From NCBI GenBank assembly GCA_007922305.1, contig ML677348.1, positions 15,329,442-15,393,441 on the forward strand: a stretch of DNA of 64,000 nucleotides, read 5' to 3'. The notes beneath the pieces are model-generated. The model saw only the letters and a list, made by a program, of their open reading frames with translations. It did no database searches and was not told where the DNA came from. This document shows positions 22,166-32,570 of this stretch, piece by piece (the first letter of the stretch is position 1; each line of letters starts with the position of its first letter). The translations under genes were made by a program, and so were the position numbers. The DNA comes from Dermatemys mawii. Its lineage: Eukaryota > Chordata > Testudines > Dermatemydidae.

Positions 22166-23503
22166 TTCCATCTCTGATACCTTCTATGATTCTATATTCT
22201 GTTCTATTGATACATAATGGGCCAAATTTTTCCCTGGTGTATCTTCTCTGGACCTAATGAAGTTACATTAGGGATGAATCCTGCCCAGTGGCCTCAGGAG
22301 AACTCCAAAACCAGAGTTGGGTGACAAGGAAAGTTTCTTACAATTCCTGAGTTCAAAGGGTTCTATGTTCTGTAGTGAAGCAGCATTACTCTATAGCTTC
22401 TTCAGTTGAATCTGGTCTGAATTAAATGGAAGAGTTCATGTAGCAAGCTGTCAGTGTACACAGGTTTCTCAGACAAAGAATTATGAAAAGGAGACAAAGG
22501 GAAAGAAACAGATTACTGGTTAAACAAAGAGTGTAGGCTACTTCCAGACCTGATGTCTGTCTACAGTTACTGGCTTATAATGATAGTGAAAATGCCAGGT
22601 GCAAATATAAAAAATCATTGCTCACATCTGACTACATAAGCTCCATATGTTAAGTTAATGGGCTGCTGATTACTTATCATATTTTCAGTCTAGACACTGC
22701 AGCTCATGTGAATCAGAACATTTTTATGTGATTTTTCCCTTCCGTTTTTTTGGCTAACATTCTTTTTCTCCTCTTTCTTCCTCTGTGCTTTCCCTACTTT
22801 CAAAAAATAATCATGGATAAATGGGACATGGATAATAATCATAATCAGCATTTTCATCTCTTCATGACTTACCAAGGACTGTGGAGTTTCAGGAATTAGT
22901 GAGGTGACACATGCATCTGTTTTAAATTGAACACACTGCAGTACCATGAACCCATTTTTCTTTCTGTGGATGTAAGGTAAGCTACATATCTATAAACACA
23001 TCCAAGATAGAAGCCTTATAACTTAAAATATTCAGGGCTTATTTTCCATCTGTTCTGTTTCATCTGGATTACACATGGGTTATTAGATAGGTACAACAAT
23101 TCTTTTTCCTCAGCTCAGGATTATTTGACGACTCTTCCAGTTTTCAAGGGTCAGCATATCTCTTCCCATAAGTGAAATCCTTTAAAAACTGTTTACAATT
23201 CACTTAGAAACCCCAGGGTTCTCCCTCCAAAGCAATGAGAATGGTCAGGTCCATGGACTTCAATGGAGATATGCTGATTTATGCCAGCTAAGGTTCTAGT
23301 ACACTGTGCTCAAATGGTGAAACAGTGGTGCTCTGCTGCAAATTCTTAGCTCTTTTCCTCTTCAACTCACAAGAGGAGAAGTAGAGAGATGGCACATTTA
23401 CCTATCAAGTATTGCAGCTTTGCATGTCTTTTAAAGTGCATACGAGGTAACATGAACTTTATTACTGAGATTTGAAACAGCAGTAGGTCAAAGTATACTA
23501 AGA
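22166..23503. other. Unassigned with one palindromic short repeat
   Basis: 23245-23290 contains 'ccatggacttcaatggagat' + 'atgctgatttatgccagcta'. The rest shows no structure I can name. Confidence 0.35.
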
Positions 23504-23575
23504 CTATGGCTCCCCTATAGCTTTAGTCGACATAAATTATGTCGCTCAGGGGTGTGAATTAGCTGCTCCCCAGAG

Positions 23576-24340
23576 AACAGGTTTAAAAGTTTATTAAAGC
23601 TAACGTTGAAATGAAAATATACACAAGTTAAGAAGTGAGGTACTGGACATCTGAGGTCAGGCTGGGGTTATGGGCGATTGTAGGTAACAGGTATAAGGGT
23701 TACGGGGTACATACATGTTTCATATCCAGCACAGATCCAGATTGGGGTGTGAGAGTTTTTTAAAGAGTCAGTGTATAGGTGTGTTCGGGTACACCACCCA
23801 TGGGGTATAGCGAGAATCCAAGTCCATGGTAGTGTAGGCGATAAGTACATGGGTGGGGTGCATCCCTCTGTTTGTCAGGGAAGGGAGGGGTGGGTTATTT
23901 CCCTGGTCGGCAGTCTCAGCTACTCAACCTGGTACTGGCAATGTCCCGTGATGTGTTCAGTGTATATGTCTCTGGACCACCTGATGGCGTTAGACACCAT
24001 GAGCTGTCGCATGAGCTGGGCGTAGTGCCGACCGACTCCGCATGCTCTCAGTACCGGCTCATTGTGGGGATCCCAAGCGCCCAGGGCTCCTACGATCAGG
24101 GCATGGAGCTGCACCTCGAAGCCCTGCGCTCTCAGGGTGTCGACCAGTGGGGTGTACTTTGACACTTTCCGTGCTCGGGCCTCATGGAAGGCCGGTGACC
24201 GGTTTTCAAATGGCACCATGACGTCTACTATGAGGACCTTCTTCTTTTCTGCGTTGGTCACGATGATGTCGGGTCGCAGTCGGCTGTCTGTCCCGGGGAT
24301 GGCGGAGTCAATGGTGATCTTTCCCAGGGACGGTGGGATG
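23576..24340 (-). mobile_element. 5'-truncated LINE with restriction-like endonuclease, inserted in the MITE
   Basis: The foreign middle of the MITE holds the 3' end of a non-LTR element of the early-branching, RLE-encoding group (R2/R4/NeSL/Utopia type). There is an open frame to a stop near 23920, then a 3' UTR of about 340 bp ending with 'tttaataaacttttaaacc' on the minus strand. No poly-A tail is visible, which is common in this group. TSDs are unresolved. Confidence 0.75.
23920..24340 (-). CDS. C-terminal fragment of RLE-LINE polyprotein (endonuclease domain)
   Basis: On the minus strand the frame is open from the MITE junction to the stop, about 140 codons without a break. It shows RPDIIV, then VLIVDVMVPFE, then ARARKVSKY, matching the PD..D..VPFE....K..KY pattern of the PD-(D/E)XK nuclease used by R2-like LINEs to nick their target. 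Next come IVGALGAWDPHNE and LMRQLMVSNAIRWSRDIY, conserved C-terminal words of these proteins. RT and N-terminal DNA-binding fingers are absent (5' truncation). An intact frame implies a fairly recent insertion. The subfamily cannot be decided by eye; it is not CR1 or L2. Confidence 0.8.
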
Positions 24341-24603
24341 GCTTACACCAGCTGATTTAAAATCAGCTTAATGTTGATTTAAGTGCTGGCGTGGACAGCA
24401 TCATGTTGGCGGGAGAGCTTCTCCTGTGGATATAGCTACTGCCACTTGTGGGGGCTGAAGTAATTAAGCCAATGGGAAAGTTCTATCCCATTGGTTTAGA
24501 GCAGCTATACAGAGAGCTTACAGCAGCTTGGGTAGGGGGGGCTAATTCACACCCCTGAGAGATATAACTCATGTCAACGTAAGCTGTAGAGGGTCATAGC
24601 CTA

Positions 24604-26164
24604 GGGGGCTTTTAGTGCTCAACAGCAGGGTCCACATGGATACTTAGTGCATGGCATGCATGGCAGATTTACACCCCAGCTTGCTGCTCAGCAAGTGATC
24701 ATGGAGACAATTATTCATCACCAGGGTAGCTGAAGGCTTTCCATGACAAGTAAACAAAAATCTCTCTTCCAGCCCTGTTCCTTCAAGGAACCACTGTATT
24801 GGGGCAGGTAGTCAGCTGGTGTAAACTGGCATAAAGTCAACAGAACTACACTGATCTTCACCAGCTGAGGATCTGACCCATTGTTGGGCTCTTAAGAAGA
24901 AGGAAAAGAATTTGACTCATTTGCTTTCTTTGAGGATAAAAAAACCCACATTGATTATTTTTCACTTTAGAGCCACTATATCTCTGGGGAGAGGGCTGGA
25001 ATCCAGGGTCACTTCTGGGATCCCTCAAGCGCACTGGCCAATTGTGCTGGCCCGCGGGGCCCCTCAAATCCTGCACTTTTAAGTTGCTCAGTCCCCTGGG
25101 CAATTGCCTCGTTTACACACACACACACACACATACAGCCCTCTGTCAGTGGGCCTGCTGGGATCTATTCAGGCTCATACATCAATAAAAATCTCAACGG
25201 CATAATTTTTATTTCTAATGCTATGTAAACCAGGAAGAACAGTGGGACAGATTCTGATCACACTTACAAAGGTGTGCAGCAGGAATTGAAGTCAGTGAAA
25301 TGATATAAATGTGAAACCAGTGTAAATGAGATCAGAATCAGCCCCAATCTATTCTATTTAGTCATAGCATTGGCTCTTAAGCTTGACAACATTTGAATGG
25401 CTATCTGGTTTAGTGGCATGAATTTCAAGATTTTTTTTAAAGGTTTGTTCTTATTCCTATTGGCCACCCAAATAATAGAAATGCCACTCACTGGTTTGAA
25501 CCTAGGCTGGAATGGACTCCGAAAGAATAGAGCCAACTACAGTTTGTGATATGTGCATGACACTAGGTTTCTTCTGCACAGTTAGAGTAATCTAATAGTA
25601 TTCTTTAATAATCAATATATCAGACACTGCAACTTCATTTTATCAGTTCATAGAAGCATTTATCAAATTCATAATGAATAACAGCTGTATTATGAAAACA
25701 ATCTAGGTTCTAGGTAGTTTTGCTATATACTTTTATTTTCATCCCTGACCCCAATAGTCTATACAGTTATATCACTGTTAAGTTTTTATTTCCTTCTGTT
25801 TTATTCCTAGTTTGCACTTTTGATTTATATGCCTTTTCTGCTTTAATGAAGTCAGAATATCTTTCCTGCCCTCTAAGCTGAGGCACAGAATATTTAGTTG
25901 TGAGTCTCTTGAGTCTAGCTGACCAGTTCTGAATTTGGTCCAATGCTGAGAGTTCTTGCCAGGAGTTTAAAACTTGGATTTAACACAAGATATTCTGTTG
26001 GTACTTGACTTATGCTCATTGTCAACTGTCAGGCTGTAGCTGTCAGAACTCTAACAGCCACTAGAGATTTCAAGGTTGCATGCCAATAAAATAAAAGATT
26101 TGCAAATTCAATTAAATAACTACTTACCTGGGGACCAGAAATTTGATAATAGGGGCTCTGCAAC
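24604..26164. other. Unassigned, with a palindromic repeat and (AC)n
   Basis: 24800-24880 is a copy of the dispersed palindromic repeat ('gctggtgtaaactggcataa' ... 'tcaccagctgaggatctgac'). 25250-25345 is another diverged copy. 25113-25132 is an (AC)n run. No coding signal. Confidence 0.4.
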
Positions 26165-26450
26165 CTAGGAGACAAAGGTATAATAAGATCGAAGGGCTGG
26201 AAGTTGAAATGAGGCATATATTTTTAGCAATGAGGGTGATTAACCAACGGAACAACTTCCCACGGGATGGGGTGGATTCTGTATTACTGGAAATGTTTAA
26301 ATCAAGATTGAATGTTTTTCTAAAAGATAAGCTGTATTTCAAAAAGCAATTAATTCAGAGAAGTCTTATAGGTTGTGCTATACAGATGGTCACACTAGAT
26401 GATTATAGTGGTCCCTTCTGACTTTATAACCTTGAATCTATTAATTCTCT
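26165..26450 (+). mobile_element. CR1-like 3' end, diverged
   Basis: 'ggctggaagttgaaatgagg', 'attaaccaacggaacaactt' + 'cccacgggatggggtggatt', 'ctgtattactggaaatgttt', and 'gtcacactagatgattatag' + 'tggtcccttctgac' are CR1-type ORF2 end plus 3' UTR blocks. It is more diverged than the 7.4 kb copy. Confidence 0.85.
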
Positions 26451-27037
26451 TTTGAACATTTCTGCTCTATTTCTATCTACTTCAGTCCTCTGCTCTCAGA
26501 AGGGAGCCTTTTGTATAGACTATTGGTCATGAACAACATAAAACAAAGTGTGTATGTATCATAACAATCCTGTCTGCAGTGTCTTATTGTATAAAACTGA
26601 GATAGCTATGGCAGTGATGCCATTAAAATTATGTATGATAAACAATGATGATAATTTAAAATCTGTATCAGTCTTGGAACCCTGGCTTAGATGGTTAAAG
26701 CATAAGTCCAGTTGGCTCTTCGGTGCGAAGCTCAATGATGTGTAAGAAAAGCTTAGTCAATACGTTGTGTGTAAGCTTCCATGGGTGGGTCACTGAGCCC
26801 AGGACCTCTGGTTCTATAAACATGGGCCTATACTGCCTGAGCTAAACAAGATGGAGCTGTAGCAGGCTGATCACCTGTGTGTGTAGCCCAGCCATTAGAG
26901 GGGAAAAGAATGGCACACTGAGTAAACATTGGTTGTGTGTATGTACATCTATTACACACTCTGGGCATGCTTCATTGGTATAATTTGGCTGTTGTGAGAT
27001 AATTGGCTACTTTGAGTCAAAATAAGTCATCAAAGGG
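26451..27037. other. Unassigned
   Basis: No element ends or coding frames recognised. Confidence 0.35.
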
Positions 27038-27333
27038 TACGTCTATACTTGCAGGTAGGGGGTGTCATTCGCAGCTCAAGTAGACATTCACACTAACGGT
27101 CACCGAACTAGCATTCTACAAGTACTAGTGTTGCCAGAGTAGCGTGGGCAGTGGGGAGTGAGAAACAGTCTAGCCACTTTGAGTACAAACCTGTGATATG
27201 TAGTCAGGGTAGCTAGCCCATGAGCCCTCACTACTGTTATTTTTAGCATGCTAGCTTGAGCAGAGCTAGTGTCGGTATGTCTGTATGAGCTGGAAATTGC
27301 ACCTCCCAGTTCCTAGGGTAGACATAGCCAGGA
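27038..27333. mobile_element. MITE with 'gtctatac/gtagacatagcc' ends
   Basis: Starts 'gggtacgtctatacttgcag' and ends 'cctagggtagacatagcc', a short inverted end pair. A diverged copy with the same 3' flank occupies 50757-51058, so it was present before the local duplication. Confidence 0.7.
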
Positions 27334-27911
27334 AAATAGCTTCATTTCATTATTGGATTGGTGGAAAACAGCTGGAATGCACCAATAAATGTGGCCCTTG
27401 TGTAAAGATGTTTATTAATTAAGAATATATTAGTGCAGTATTGCTGTGTGTGTGATATAATATATATAAACAATATATGATGGTGTAGTGTGGTACATAT
27501 TTGCAGGAAGCACAAATGAGTTATGCAGGTCATCTGAAATGAGTACTGATAAAATCTTTAAGGCTCTCCACACCATCACATGTCCTGTATGTGCCACATA
27601 TTCTGAAAACGACTTTAAAAATGCTTTTGCTAGTTTTTAAAATGTTATGTATTTAGTATCCCTCCACCCATAAAGCCAGGTGCCTTCCTTACGATGAGTT
27701 TGATTCTCTACTGCCCTGCTCCTTGTGATGTAATATGTAACAACGCAAACTGAATACGAGTGGGTGCAAAATGCCACTATTTGGATTTAGTACCATTACA
27801 TGGCCACTGTGCACAGGTGTACACAAGGTACAAGGCAGGAGAGAATCAGGTGCCATACCTTGAAAACTGTTACTTATTTTTCTATTGTCTCCAAAAAATA
27901 TTACCCAGGGA

Positions 27912-29360
27912 CAGGGCCGATGCAACCACTAGGCGAACTAGGCGGCCGCCTAGGGCGCCAAGTGGTTGGGGGCGCCAAAAGGCAGTGCCCTCCAATTTTT
28001 TTTTAACCAGCAGAGCACAAGGCTGCCACTGCTCCCCACCTCCCAGCTCCAGAGGGGCCGCCCGCGGCATGGCCAGTGCAGTCCCTTCCCCTGAGGGAGC
28101 AGCCGGCGGCAGAGCGGGGAAGGGGAGGGTCTAGCACTCAGCATCTGCGCCTTCTTCCCCGCGCTGTGGGCTGAGCTGGGCTCCCTGCCACCCCCGGGGT
28201 CAGTCCCTCCCCACAGGGAGCAGCCGGCGATGGAGCAGGGAAGAGGAGGGTCTAGCCCTAGCAGCTGCGCCTTCTTCCCCATGCTGCCCCAGGGCTCTCA
28301 GTGGCGGTGACGGTGGCAGCAGCGCAGTTTAGTCCACAGGCAGCCAGCCCCCCATGCCTGGGGGGCTGGAGGGTTGCAGCAGGGCTCCCCGGGTGCAGGG
28401 GGTGGGGTGGGGGCTGCCTGCCTGCGGACCAGCCCGCACTGCTGCGGCCACTGCCGCTGAGAGCCCTGAGGGCAATGGGCAACCCGGCTTGGCCCGCGGC
28501 GCAGAGAAGAAGGTGCAGCTGTGCTCTGCTCTTCTGGCCAAGAAGCTGGAGAAGCTGGGTGTCTACTCCGCCTGCAAGGTACCTAGCCAGGCCACGGGGA
28601 GCCTCAAGGCCCATGGAGCGCTGGGGTGTGGGTGGGCAGGTCCAGTCCCTGGCCTGGGGAATGGTGTATGTGGGAGCACCTGGGCACCCCTCCCCCAGCC
28701 AGTGCTACCCCCTCCAACACCCAACAACCAGCTACCCTCTCCCCTGTGCATCCCCTGCCCCAATATCCCACCCTGTCCTGCCACCTTTGCCTCTGGCCAA
28801 CCTCCACCCAGCAACCCCACCAGCCATGGTCACCTTCACCCCTGCATCAACCTCGGGACCCCCCTTCTGCCTGCCATCTCCCTCCTGCCCACTCCTTCCT
28901 TGTGCAAACTCCTCCTTGCCACCTTCTCCCCCCTGCAACAACCCCGGGCACAGACACCCCCCCCACCTGCCAGCCCCTTGCAACAACCCCCTCCTGCCCA
29001 CTTCTCCCTTGTGCCACTCCCTCCCTCCCTGCCACTGCACCCCCTGCAACGAGCCACTTTTGCCTCTATGCAATCTCTTCCCTGGCACTACACCCCCACC
29101 CGCTCCACTTCTTGGCCACCTTCACCCCCTGCAACAATCCAGTGCACCCTCCTCTCTGCCACCTTCACCCCCTGGAAGAGCCCCCCTATGCCCCCCCCCT
29201 TTTCCCCCCCCCCCCCCCCCCCCCGGTGTCCCCTGGACTCTATGAACATCTGGGCCCCTGTGGGGAACTTGGCCGTAGGAGGGTGGGGGCTGGACATCTG
29301 AGGGGGGGGCACAAGGTGGAAGTTTCGCGTAGGGCGCAAAATATCCTTCCACCGGCCCTG
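27912..29360. mobile_element. Non-autonomous hAT element, 1.45 kb, GC-rich
   Basis: Ends are CAGGGCCGATGCAA and, inverted, CAGGGCCGGTGGAA. The flanking 8-mers CCCAGGGA (27904-27911) and CCCAGGAA (29361-29368) form an 8-bp hAT target duplication with one change. Copy 2 of the duplicated locus shows the empty site ('ttccctgggatatgag', 51661-51676). The interior is very GC-rich with C-rich imperfect repeats (ccctgcaacaacccc, ccctgccaccttc) and a poly-C run at about 29190-29224. No transposase is encoded. Confidence 0.88.
28690..29224 (+). repeat. C-rich imperfect repeats and poly-C tract in the hAT
   Basis: Many degenerate repeats of ccctgcc/accttc/caacaaccccc, ending in C runs of up to about 24 bases. 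Absence of A/T leaves all frames without stops, producing three overlapping ORFs of 277-315 codons that are not genes. Confidence 0.8.
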
Positions 29361-29469
29361 CCCAGGAATGAGAAAATGTGTGTGAAATTCAGAGTTATTA
29401 CCTTATTTTGGGGAGCTGGGTGTGGGATATTAATAAAAAAAATCAGTCTTGGAAGCTAGCTTCCTAGCT

Positions 29470-31270
29470 GATCTGGAGAGTGATAGTGTATCACAAGCTA
29501 AATGAGTCAGTATAACACAGACTTATAAAGTTGTGGATGATATCAAGCTGAAGGGGTTGCAAGTGCTTTGGATGATAAGATTAAAATTCAAAATGATTTG
29601 GATAAACTGGAGAAATGGTCTAAAGTAAATAGGATGAAATTCAATAAAGACAAATGCAAAGTACTCCACTTAGGAAGAAACAATCAGTTGCACACGTACA
29701 AAATGGGAAATGACTGCCTAGGAAGGAGTACAGTGCAAAGGGATCTGCGGGTCATAGTGGACCACAAGCTAAATATGAGTCAGTGTAACACTGTTGCAAA
29801 AAAAGCGAACATTCTGGGATGTATTAGCAGGAGTATTGTAAGCAAGACACAAGAAGTAATTCTTCCGCTGTACTGTGTGCTGATTAGGCCTCAACTGGAG
29901 TATTATGTCCAGCTCTGGGCGCCACATTTCAGGACAAAATTGTGGACAAATTGGAGAGAGACTGAAGAGCCAAAATCCATTTGCCGTGGATGTAAGATCT
30001 TAACTGCATTTTCTGCTAAGAACTTTTCATATAGGCCCAGAGTTCACTATTTGGCCTGGGCATATAAGCCTGCTAACAGAAGAACAAGACATGGCTATGA
30101 AAAAGCTGGGGTAAGCAGATAATCTTGTATGTGTTTCAAGTCAGTGAGCGGAGTCAGCATAACTCTGAACGTAATAGGGTGTCCTTATCGTGAGTTATAG
30201 ATACATGAAGCGCTGAGAAAAGCCTCAAAGTTAACTCCCTAATGCGGGGAGGAGACAGTGGTACAATACCCCTCAGATCCCAGTCAGAGTTTGGGGAGAG
30301 GCCTAAAATGATTGAGATGAGTTATGATGCCCTCCCCTCCCAGATGAGTGCTAATCCTAGCCCACAGAAATGCAAGGGTAAATTTATAAATAATTGTTAT
30401 TGTTACGTACTAATTACTGCCTTCTTGTTTTAAATCTCCAGGAATGCACCTATGGGTCAACCAGGAGAGCTGCTACCTCATTGCCCTGGACCCCAAAATT
30501 AAGATTTAACCTATACACTTTAATAGACATAATTTGGGGGTAATTACCTATGTGTCCACAATATGTTAATTTGGGCCATGGGTGGAGCCATTATGTAATC
30601 TTTTAGACCATTGGCTTACTGTGCTTATCTTGTCTTGCTGCTAGAACCTTCAAAGGGCATGGGAAAAACCATCTCTGCCCAATGAGCTCCATATATAACC
30701 TATTGTAATTAATTGTTCTGCAGCGTCTCTGAGCCTAATAAGCAAAGTGACACTCTGCCAGTGCTGTGCGTAATAAACTCCTGTGCTTGACTCTACACAG
30801 TGTGGAATCTATTTCCTTCAGCGTCCACAGAAGAGCAACAAAAATGATTAAAGGTCTAGAAACCATGACCCCACCTAGGAAGGAAGATTGCAAAAATTAG
30901 GTTTGTTTAGTTGGGAGAAAAGAAGACTGAGAGGGGACATAACCTTTTACATACTTAAAAACTGTTGTTACCAGAAGGGAGAAAAATATTCTCTAACCAC
31001 TGAGGATAGGATGAGAAGTAATGGGCTTGAAATTGCAGCAAGGGCAGGTTAGGTTGGACATTAGGAAAAATTTCCTAACTGTCAGGGTGGTTAAGCACTG
31101 GAATAAATTGCCTAAGGAGGCTGTAGAATCTCTATCTTTGGAGATTTTTTAGAGCAGGTTATACAAACACCTGTCAGGGATGATCTAGATAATACTTAGT
31201 TCTGCCTTGAGTGCAGGGACTGGACTAGATGATCTATTGAGGTCTCTTCCAGTCGTATGACTCTATGATT
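29470..31270 (+). mobile_element. CR1 LINE fragment, split by a solo LTR
   Basis: Left part 29470-29960 encodes DLDKLEKWSKVNRMKFNKDK, CKVLHLGRNN, then ILGCISRSI and IRPQLEYYVQLWAP. Right part 30823-31270 resumes at the next codons ('ccacagaagagcaacaaaaa' + 'tgattaaaggtctag'), then LFSWEKRRLRGDITFYILK-like and RGxVGHxEKFPNCQGG-like frames with frameshifts. It ends at 'ggactagatgatctattgag' and 'tgactctatgattt'. It sits in copy 1 of the duplicated locus; copy 2 lacks it. Confidence 0.9.
29961..30822 (+). mobile_element. Solo LTR (ERV/gypsy type) inside CR1
   Basis: The intruding block is bounded by TGAAG at 29963 and its inverse CTTCA at 30820. It contains a TATA-like 'ccatatataaccta' near 30690, AATAAA at 30772-30777, and a U5-like tail 'tgtggaatctatttccttca'. 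CR1 coding continues cleanly on both sides. A target duplication is not clear (gagac / gcgtc), perhaps through mutation. No gag/pol is present, so it is a solo LTR. Confidence 0.75.
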
Positions 31271-31905
31271 TATCCTTAACCATTAAGCATCTATCTGCTC
31301 TATAGTATTCCTTTAAGGTTACTCTGAATTTTGCTGGATTTTTTAAAAAATTGCGTGCCCCAAATGAGTAAGTTCTAATTTCAAAAACATTTAGGGCTAG
31401 ATTCATCACTGTAACTGTAGCAGTAGGAGGATGATTCAATTCCGGAAGAGGATGAAAGTAGTACTAGGGGTCTGGCAGTTTTTAAATCAAGCAGGTGCTC
31501 TCCAGGAACCCCACCAGTGGAGGTTGCCCAGTGAATCAGATCCTCTTTGGCTGCCTTAACACCAAGACCATCCTGGCCAATCCTACCCACTTTTGGGGCT
31601 GTGTGACGCCAGGTTCCCTCACAGTGGGAGAGTTTCAAGCAGCTTGCATTGCAGTACCTGTGACTAGGGCAGATTTGCCTCTGAGGGCCAGCAGCCTAGA
31701 AGAGAAATGAGCCCTTATATTTTGTCACCTAATCTGTGACTGCTGAAATCAGTTGGGAAGTGAACATTATGTGAACTTATGGTTCAGATGAAAAATTATT
31801 CTTTTCTTCATCTGCAATAAAACACTATGTTAGTCTAGGACAGAAAACCCCTTAGAGTAATAGGTTGACAAATATCTCCAAAGCAGACTAAAAGAGAGAT
31901 GCAGC

Positions 31906-32243
31906 TGCATTTTTCAATGCTTAATGAAGGTTCAAATTTAGTTTAAAAATAGTGTTCAGCAAATCATAAAATCCCAGTATTATTTCTATTCCTGGGATGC
32001 CCTCCTAAGTGCCCAATATTCTTAGATTTCTGTTTCTGAATTAGTTATTTGTATAGTCTATTTTCCCATATAAAGAGATATTAGGGAGGGAAAGTAATCT
32101 TTAAAAGCAGCTCTGGGGAAAGCAAACATTTGTTGTTGTACCACGTGTAATTTCTTGGGTCTCAGTCAGGAAATGATCTCCACAGGTGAAGGGTTTCTCC
32201 TGCACATAACTCATGGTAGGATTAGGGTCTTGGGAGCTATGTA
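31906..32243. other. Unassigned
   Basis: Past the right boundary of the duplication; nothing recognised. Confidence 0.35.
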
Positions 32244-32570
32244 CATAAGAACAGCCATACTGGATCAGACCAAAGGTCCATCCAGCCCAGTATCCTGTCT
32301 TCCAACAGTGGCCAATGCCAGGTGCCCCAGAGAGAATGAACAGAAGAAGTGATCCAGTTGTCCATTCCAAGCTTCTGGTAAAACCAAGGCTAGGAACGCC
32401 ATCCCTGCCGATCCTGGATAATAGCCATTGATGGACCTGTCATCCATGAATTTATCTAGTTCTTTTTTGAACCCTATTATAGGCTTGGCCTTCACAACAT
32501 CCCCTGGCAAGGAGTTCGACAAGTTGACTGTGCATTGTGTGAAGAACTACTTCCTTTTGTTTGTTTTAGA
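32244..32570 (-). mobile_element. CR1-family 3' end
   Basis: Minus-strand copy of the same family as 13712-14036: 'cataagaacagccatactgg' + 'atcagaccaaaggtccatcc', 'cagtatcctgtcttccaaca', 'tagccattgatggacctgtc', 'ccttcacaacatcccctggc'. The 133-codon plus ORF here is a shadow. Confidence 0.9.

Larger units (their letters stand above)
23504..24603. mobile_element. MITE with about 60-bp TIRs, split by a LINE insertion
   Basis: The left TIR (23504-23563) ends 'gctcaggggtgtgaattagc' and the right TIR (24541-24603) begins 'gctaattcacacccctgaga'. The inverse match runs on through gacataa-like blocks to 'ctatggctcccc' against 'gctatgaccctc'. The internal MITE sequence is about 65 + 265 bp. The middle (about 23576-24340) is foreign. 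Confidence 0.8.
27038..31905 (+). repeat. Copy 1 of a diverged local duplication
   Basis: Collinear, same-strand similarity to 50757-53412 in blocks: 27038-27903 with 50757-51665; 29361-29465 with 51666-51700 plus 52712-52770; 31271-31905 with 52770-53412. Examples of shared words are 'tttgattctctactgccctg', 'gtgcacaggtgtacacaa', 'ctctatagtattccttta' and 'gacaaatatctccaaagcag'. Identity is roughly four fifths by eye. Copy 1 alone carries the hAT (27912-29360) and the CR1 with its LTR (29470-31270). Confidence 0.85.

Noticed and set aside
23771..24162. Plus-strand ORFs over the LINE
   Set aside because: Shadows of the minus-strand endonuclease frame, which carries the conserved motifs.
27912..29200. 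CpG-island promoter
   Set aside because: The GC-rich block has hAT ends and an 8-bp TSD, and copy 2 of the locus lacks it, so it is an insertion.
28301..29459. Three overlapping ORFs of 277-315 codons
   Set aside because: They lie in different frames of the same C-rich repeats inside a hAT. Lack of A/T removes stop codons; translations are Pro/Ser/Cys low complexity.
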